Below the pieces are notes generated by a model. The model saw nothing but the letters and a program-made list of their open reading frames with translations, did not search any database and was not told the origin of the DNA. DNA of 64,000 bases from Pseudodesulfovibrio sp. 5S69 (lineage in GTDB: Bacteria > Desulfobacterota > Desulfovibrionia > Desulfovibrionales > Desulfovibrionaceae), in the NCBI RefSeq assembly GCF_037094465.1, contig NZ_CP146609.1, forward strand, positions 2,289,501-2,353,500. The letters are read 5' to 3'. Below are positions 59,423 to 64,000 of the stretch, in pieces. How positions within the stretch are numbered: the stretch's first letter is position 1; each line of letters opens with the position of its first letter. Both the position numbers and the translations under genes were made by a program.

Positions 59423-62400
59423 ATGCCAGCCACATATCCCAAGGACATAGCCGACTTCATGAAGGGGGCCGTTGATTCGGTCCGCATATTCAAGAGCGGG
59501 CCGGCCTCCCAGGCCTTGTTGGCCGGTTCTCTGCTGGCCGGCGGATCCGACGTGGTCCTCGTGGTGCCGGGCGTGGCCGAGTTCCGGGAGATGCAGGCCC
59601 TGCTGACCCTGTTGTCGCGCGGCGGCCGGGGCGGACCGGCCCAGCCCGCCTGGGAGCGGGAGTGGGTTTTCCTGCCGCCATACCATTCGCGCACGCCCGA
59701 GCCGCAGGGCTGGAGCGAGCGGTGGGCCGCCCTGTACGGGCTGGTCTATCGGGACGGTCCGCGCGGCGTGCTCATGACCGCCGACAACCTTTTGCCGCAC
59801 TGGCCCGACGAGACGGTCCTGCGCGAAAACTGGGCCACCTTGGCCAAGGGCGAGGAGATGTCCCCGGACATCCTCCTGGAGCAGCTCGTCTCCTGGGGAT
59901 ACGTCCGCCGCAAGCTCGTTTCCGACCCCGGCGACATGGCCATGCGCGGCGACATCCTGGACATTCATGCGCCGGGCTACGAACTGCCGCTGCGCCTGGA
60001 ATTCTTCGGTGACGTTCTCGAGGAGATCCGGCTGTTCGACCCGGCCTCCCAGCGTTCCAAGGCGGACCTGGCCGAGGCCGTGCTCCTGCCCGTGGCGCCG
60101 GGCATCACCACGCCGGACCGGGGCTTCCGCGCCCGCGACCAGTGGGAGAAGCTGCGCAGGACGGGCGAGATCACGGCCGCCCAGGAACAGGCCCTGTCCG
60201 AACGGCTGGACGCCAACGACGGGTTTGTCTGGCCCGGTCTCTACTACGACGCGCCCGTGGGGCTTGAAGACTATCTGCCCGGCAACGCGGCTTGGCTGCT
60301 CTCCTCGGGCGGGACCCTGCGGGCTCGGCTCGAAGACCGTGAGCAGGCATGGCGCGATTATCTGAAGGACGAGGAGCGCGACAAGGGCGTCAGCCTGCCC
60401 CGGCGGTTCATCATCCGCTCCCACGACGTGGCCCGCCAGGCGTGGAGTTCCGCCCGCCAACTGGTCTTCGAGGAGTTGACCATCGGTCGGGAGAAGAACG
60501 GCATCGACCTGCCCGAGACCCCGTACAGCGATTTCACGGACATCTTCTGGCGGCCCGAGTCCATCAGGCGGCCGTGGGCGGCCCTCATGGCCGGGCTCAA
60601 GGAGTGGCAGAGTGCGGGCGAGACCACCATCCTGAGTTTCCGTACCCAACGCTCGCGGACCAAGTTCCTGAATCTGGCCGAGCAGGAGAGCCTGCCCATC
60701 ACCCTGGAATACGTGCCGGACCGCCAGGGGCTCTATGCCCTGGTCTCGCCCCTGCGCAAGGGCATGGACATCGGCTGGAGCCGGACCCGCATCCTGGGCG
60801 AGGAGGTCATCCAGCCCCAGGCGCCCAGGGGCCAGGCCGGGCGGGACAAGGCCTTCAAGGGGCTTGAGCGGTACGACGACCTGTCCGAGGGCGACCTGCT
60901 GGTCCACCGGGACTACGGCCTGTCCCAGTTCGGCGGCCTGCACCACATGGCCATCGGCGAGGGGGCCAACGACTACCTGCTTCTGTATTTTTCCGGCGAG
61001 GACAAGCTCTACCTGCCCGTTGACCGGCTCAACCTGGTCCAGCGCTTCAAGGGGCCCGAGGGGGCCAAGCAGCCGTCCCTGGACAAGCTCGGCGGCTCGC
61101 GCTGGGCCAAGACCACGGCCAAGGTCCGCAAGGCCATCGAGAAGATCGCCCACGAGTTGGTGGAGATGTACGCCTTCCGCCGGGTGGCCAAGGGATTCGG
61201 CTACGGCCCCTTGGACGAGATGTACGCCGAGTTCGAGGCCACCTTCGGCTTCGAGGAGACCCCGGACCAGGAAAAGGCCGTGAACGACGTGTTCCGGGAC
61301 ATGGAGAAGCCCGAGCCCATGGACCGGCTTGTCTGCGGCGACGTGGGCTTCGGCAAGACCGAGGTGGCCCTGCGCGCGGCTTTCCGCGCGGCGCTGGAAG
61401 GCCGCCAGACGGCCCTGCTGTGCCCGACCACGGTGCTCGCGGAACAGCATTATCAGACCTTCACCAAGCGCATGGAAGGATTCCCGGTGCGTGTGGGCCT
61501 GCTCAGCCGGTTCGTCACGGCCAAGCGACAGAAGACCGTGCTCGAGGCCGCCGCCCGTGGCGAGATAGACATCCTCATCGGTACGCACCGTATCCTGTCC
61601 AAGGACGTGGAGTTGCCCAACCTCGGCCTGCTCATCCTCGACGAGGAGCAACGGTTCGGGGTCAAGCACAAGGAAAAACTCAAGCATTTCCGGCAGAACA
61701 TCGACGTTCTGACCCTGACGGCCACACCCATCCCCCGGACCCTGCAACTGTCGCTTTCGGGCATCCGCGGCCTGTCGGTCATCGAGACTCCGCCCGTGGA
61801 CCGCAAGCCCGTGGAAACGGGCATCATGGAACGTGACGAGCTGGAGCTCAAGGCGGTCCTGCGCCGGGAGCTGGACCGGGGCGGCCAGGTGTACTGGGTG
61901 TACAACCGGGTCAACGGCCTGGAGCGGGTGGCCGAGTACGTGCGCGGCCTGGTCCCTGACGCCAAGGTGGGCATGGCCCACGGCCGGATGAGCGAGAAGG
62001 GGCTGGAGGACGCCATGCGCGGCTTCTGGCACGGGGAGCTGGACGTGCTCGTGTGCACCTCCATCGTCGAGTCCGGCCTGGATTTCCCCAACGCCAACAC
62101 TCTGGTCGTGGATCAGGCCCAGCTTTTCGGCCTGGGCCAGCTCTACCAGCTACGCGGCAGGGTGGGACGCAGCGAGCGGCAGGCCTATGCGTATTTCGTG
62201 GTCCCGTCCATCAAGGATATTTCCGAAATCGTCCGCAAACGCTTGCGCATCATTCTGGACATGGATTATCTGGGGGCTGGATTCAAGGTGGCCATGGAGG
62301 ACTTGCGCCTTCGCGGCGCAGGCAATATCCTGGGTGAAGCCCAGTCCGGGCAGATCGCCAAGGTCGGGCTTGAACTTTTTCTCGAAATGCTTGAGGAGGA

Positions 62401-62908
62401 GGTCGCCAGGCTGCGCGGCGAGGAGCACGCCGGGGCGTCGGACACGGAACTCAATTTCGTGTTCGAGGCGCATATCCCCGGCGGGTACATCCCGGACTCG
62501 CGGGAACGGCTGCGCTACTACCGGGCCCTTTCCTCGGCCGCAACCGACATGGAACTGCGCGAATACGAGGCGGAAATTCGCGACCGTTTCGGCCCGCTGC
62601 CCGAGCCGCTGGACGCCTTCTTCGGCGTCCTGCGCATCAAGCGGACCCTGTCCCGGCTCCAGGCGGCCAGGGCCGAGCTCTATCCGGGCCGGGCGGTCAT
62701 AACCTGGAAGGACAACGCCATAGCGGTCAACCCCGAAAAACTGATCCACTGGGTTAATGAAAGGGGGGAGGCGGCCCGGCTCATTCCTCCGGCCAAGTTG
62801 GAAATCCGATACGACGACGCGCATTCCATGCGGGAGGCGCTGGAATCCACCGCCGCGGACCTCGAAGGCATGCTTGATGCCGAAACCGTGCCGCCGGACG
62901 GCCGATAA
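59423..62908 (+). CDS. mfd: Transcription-repair coupling factor
   Basis: Mfd removes RNA polymerase stalled at DNA damage and recruits UvrA. The 1161-residue protein has the UvrB-homology N-terminus, the polymerase-interacting domain around residue 490 (EGDLLVHRDYGLSQFGGL), and then RecG-like helicase motifs CGDVGFGKTEVALRAAF, DEEQRFGVKHKEKL, TATPIPRTLQ, and a TRCF domain at the C-terminus. The Met at 59423 is chosen over a GTG 14 codons earlier because the latter lies in the cheW terminator tail. No strong ribosome site is seen for either. Confidence 0.94.
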   Translation: MPATYPKDIADFMKGAVDSVRIFKSGPASQALLAGSLLAGGSDVVLVVPGVAEFREMQALLTLLSRGGRGGPAQPAWEREWVFLPPYHSRTPEPQGWSERWAALYGLVYRDGPRGVLMTADNLLPHWPDETVLRENWATLAKGEEMSPDILLEQLVSWGYVRRKLVSDPGDMAMRGDILDIHAPGYELPLRLEFFGDVLEEIRLFDPASQRSKADLAEAVLLPVAPGITTPDRGFRARDQWEKLRRTGEITAAQEQALSERLDANDGFVWPGLYYDAPVGLEDYLPGNAAWLLSSGGTLRARLEDREQAWRDYLKDEERDKGVSLPRRFIIRSHDVARQAWSSARQLVFEELTIGREKNGIDLPETPYSDFTDIFWRPESIRRPWAALMAGLKEWQSAGETTILSFRTQRSRTKFLNLAEQESLPITLEYVPDRQGLYALVSPLRKGMDIGWSRTRILGEEVIQPQAPRGQAGRDKAFKGLERYDDLSEGDLLVHRDYGLSQFGGLHHMAIGEGANDYLLLYFSGEDKLYLPVDRLNLVQRFKGPEGAKQPSLDKLGGSRWAKTTAKVRKAIEKIAHELVEMYAFRRVAKGFGYGPLDEMYAEFEATFGFEETPDQEKAVNDVFRDMEKPEPMDRLVCGDVGFGKTEVALRAAFRAALEGRQTALLCPTTVLAEQHYQTFTKRMEGFPVRVGLLSRFVTAKRQKTVLEAAARGEIDILIGTHRILSKDVELPNLGLLILDEEQRFGVKHKEKLKHFRQNIDVLTLTATPIPRTLQLSLSGIRGLSVIETPPVDRKPVETGIMERDELELKAVLRRELDRGGQVYWVYNRVNGLERVAEYVRGLVPDAKVGMAHGRMSEKGLEDAMRGFWHGELDVLVCTSIVESGLDFPNANTLVVDQAQLFGLGQLYQLRGRVGRSERQAYAYFVVPSIKDISEIVRKRLRIILDMDYLGAGFKVAMEDLRLRGAGNILGEAQSGQIAKVGLELFLEMLEEEVARLRGEEHAGASDTELNFVFEAHIPGGYIPDSRERLRYYRALSSAATDMELREYEAEIRDRFGPLPEPLDAFFGVLRIKRTLSRLQAARAELYPGRAVITWKDNAIAVNPEKLIHWVNERGEAARLIPPAKLEIRYDDAHSMREALESTAADLEGMLDAETVPPDGR

Positions 62909-62917
62909 CGAGTGAAT

Positions 62918-64000
62918 ATGAAACGTCACATAGCGATAATCTTTATTTTGGCGGCCCTGCTGGCCGGATGCTCCGGGGACACGGACGACATCGGCATCGT
63001 GGCCCGGGTCAACGGCGCGCCCATCTATCTGAGCCAACTGGAGTTCCAGCACGATCAGTTCCAGGAGGACAGCGTCGGGGCCTATGTCCCCAGCGTGGCC
63101 AAGCTGCGCAAGGAGTACGGCGAGATCCTGTCGGACCTCATCGTCCAGGAGTTGGTGGTCCAGGAGCTGGCCCGCCGCGACCTGTCCGTGACCGACGAGG
63201 AGTTGCGCAAGGCCGAGAACACGGTGCGCGCCGACTACCCCGAGGGGGCCTTTGAACAGGTCCTGGTGGAGGAGTACATCGATCTCAAGTCCTGGCGGCG
63301 GCAACTGCGCTACTACCTGGCCCAGAAGAAGTTTTTCCAGCAGGTCCTCAGGCCGCAGATCAAGATCGACTACAAGGAAGCCGAGAAATACTACCGCGAC
63401 CACATCTCAGATTTTTATCTGCCCGAGAGCCTGCGCATCCTGGTGGTGCGCGGCCCGAGCCGGGAGCTGGTGGTCAAGGCGGTGGAGAAATATCAGAAGG
63501 ACCACGACCAGATGAACCTGGCTACCGCGTTCGGCGAGGTCGAGACCCGGGAGGTGGTGGTCCGCGAAGGGCGGCTGTCCGCCCCCTGGCGCAACGCCCT
63601 GACCGGGCTCAAGCCGGGCCAGGCCAGCGACGTGCTGACCGACCGCTTCGGCTTCGAGGCCCTGGTCCTGCTCGAACGCAGCGAGGCCAAGGTCCTGCCT
63701 CCGGCCCAGGCCTACCCCCTGGTGGAGGAGGCCCTGCTCGAGAAGAAGATGGAGAGCGCCTTCGAAACGTGGCTCTCCGGTGTCCTGGCCAAGGCGGATA
63801 TCCAGGTCAGCGAGCATCTCCTGGAGTCCGCCTCGAAAGCCGGGGAAGGGGATGGGACCGGACCGGACGCCGCCGTTGCGGAGCCGGACGGTTCGGCCGC
63901 GGACGAGGATATGCAACCGGCCCTGCCCCAGGACATGTCTCCGGACGAAGGAAATGGGCAGGAACCGTCCGACGAGGCCATCCCCATGGACCAGATCGGC
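62918..64000 (+). CDS. SurA/PpiC-like peptidyl-prolyl isomerase lipoprotein, partial (3' end cut)
   Basis: The frame is open from ATG to the window edge (361 codons). It begins MKRHIAIIFILAALLAGCSG, with a lipobox LAGC (Cys 18). A SurA N-terminal-like helical region follows (VARVNGAPIYLSQLEFQ, ELVVQELARRDLSVTDEELRKAE) and then a parvulin-like region (VRGPSRELVVKAVEKYQK, GLKPGQASDVL). The end seen so far is Pro/Asp/Glu-rich. It starts nine bases after mfd. It would be an envelope chaperone or foldase. Confidence 0.8.
   Translation, partial: MKRHIAIIFILAALLAGCSGDTDDIGIVARVNGAPIYLSQLEFQHDQFQEDSVGAYVPSVAKLRKEYGEILSDLIVQELVVQELARRDLSVTDEELRKAENTVRADYPEGAFEQVLVEEYIDLKSWRRQLRYYLAQKKFFQQVLRPQIKIDYKEAEKYYRDHISDFYLPESLRILVVRGPSRELVVKAVEKYQKDHDQMNLATAFGEVETREVVVREGRLSAPWRNALTGLKPGQASDVLTDRFGFEALVLLERSEAKVLPPAQAYPLVEEALLEKKMESAFETWLSGVLAKADIQVSEHLLESASKAGEGDGTGPDAAVAEPDGSAADEDMQPALPQDMSPDEGNGQEPSDEAIPMDQIG

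Noticed and set aside
58802..62032. Very long open frame antisense to mfd
   Set aside because: Its translation is low-complexity (Leu, Gly, Val, Asp, His runs) with no family motifs, while mfd on the other strand has all helicase motifs. GC-rich third positions keep the antisense frame open.

Overview
This 64 kb window is ordinary, gene-dense chromosome from a high-GC sulfate-reducing deltaproteobacterium (phylum Desulfobacterota). It looks like a member of the Desulfovibrionaceae, possibly Pseudodesulfovibrio. The pointers are a selenocysteine-containing two-subunit periplasmic formate dehydrogenase with its maturation proteins, a 2-hydroxyacyl-CoA-dehydratase-like double-cubane protein with its activase, the citramalate route to isoleucine, TrmFO, and a family of GC-rich palindromic intergenic repeats. 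The genus is inferred from gene content and base composition, not from a marker gene. I saw no rRNA, tRNA, CRISPR array, transposase or prophage.

Layout. 0-5.3 kb: a partial EamA transporter, a LOG-family protein, a beta-CASP nuclease, and rsmD-coaD-miaA running into a convergent SixA-like phosphatase. 5.5-7.9 kb: two exported proteins of unknown function and pgsA. 7.9-10.7 kb: repeat elements, tatA with a clear promoter, two unknown proteins and a HAD hydrolase. 10.7-15.5 kb: yggT, divIVA-like, yggU, DUF465, then ilvB-ilvN, a terminator, and ilvC. 15.5-18.5 kb: a UPF0316 membrane protein and the activase/double-cubane pair. 18.5-25.2 kb: a structured AT-rich intergenic region, a ModE-like regulator, then fdhA(Sec)-fdhB-fdhE-fdhD. 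25.2-33.8 kb: an eight-gene minus-strand operon (MATE transporter, DUF2156, alkaline-phosphatase-like, UvrD helicase, thiL, trmO, alpha/beta hydrolase, chalcone-isomerase-like). 34-38.6 kb: a CheY-like receiver, ECF-type A and T components, an HD protein and two oligopeptide ATPases. 38.6-42.7 kb: trmFO, metY and an M48 lipoprotein behind a ribosome-site hairpin. 42.7-46.2 kb: a minus-strand operon of amino-acid ABC transporter genes, a tiny membrane peptide, a glutaredoxin and a ferredoxin-thioredoxin-reductase-like protein. 46.2-50.2 kb: tmk, a YhaM-type nuclease, surE, gap and a cluster of hairpins. 50.2-56.7 kb: cimA-lysC-tsaE-CBS-nnrDE-acpS-pdxJ on the minus strand. 56.8-64 kb: ugd, small unknown genes, cheW, mfd and a partial SurA/PpiC-like lipoprotein.

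How the genes fit together. ilvB, ilvN, ilvC and cimA cover citramalate-based isoleucine and general branched-chain synthesis, and lysC and metY add aspartate-family and sulfur amino acid steps. The fdh cluster holds structural and maturation genes for a Tat-exported molybdenum or tungsten formate dehydrogenase, with a ModE-like protein as the likely local regulator. tatA elsewhere in the window could serve its export.

The least explained elements are the nested inverted repeats at 18.6-18.76 kb, the hairpin that buries the ribosome-binding site of the M48 lipoprotein, the hairpin cluster after gap, an FdhD that lacks its usual CxxC pair, and small open frames inside or next to operons. Nothing here amounts to a demonstrated new system. 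These are specific candidates for follow-up.
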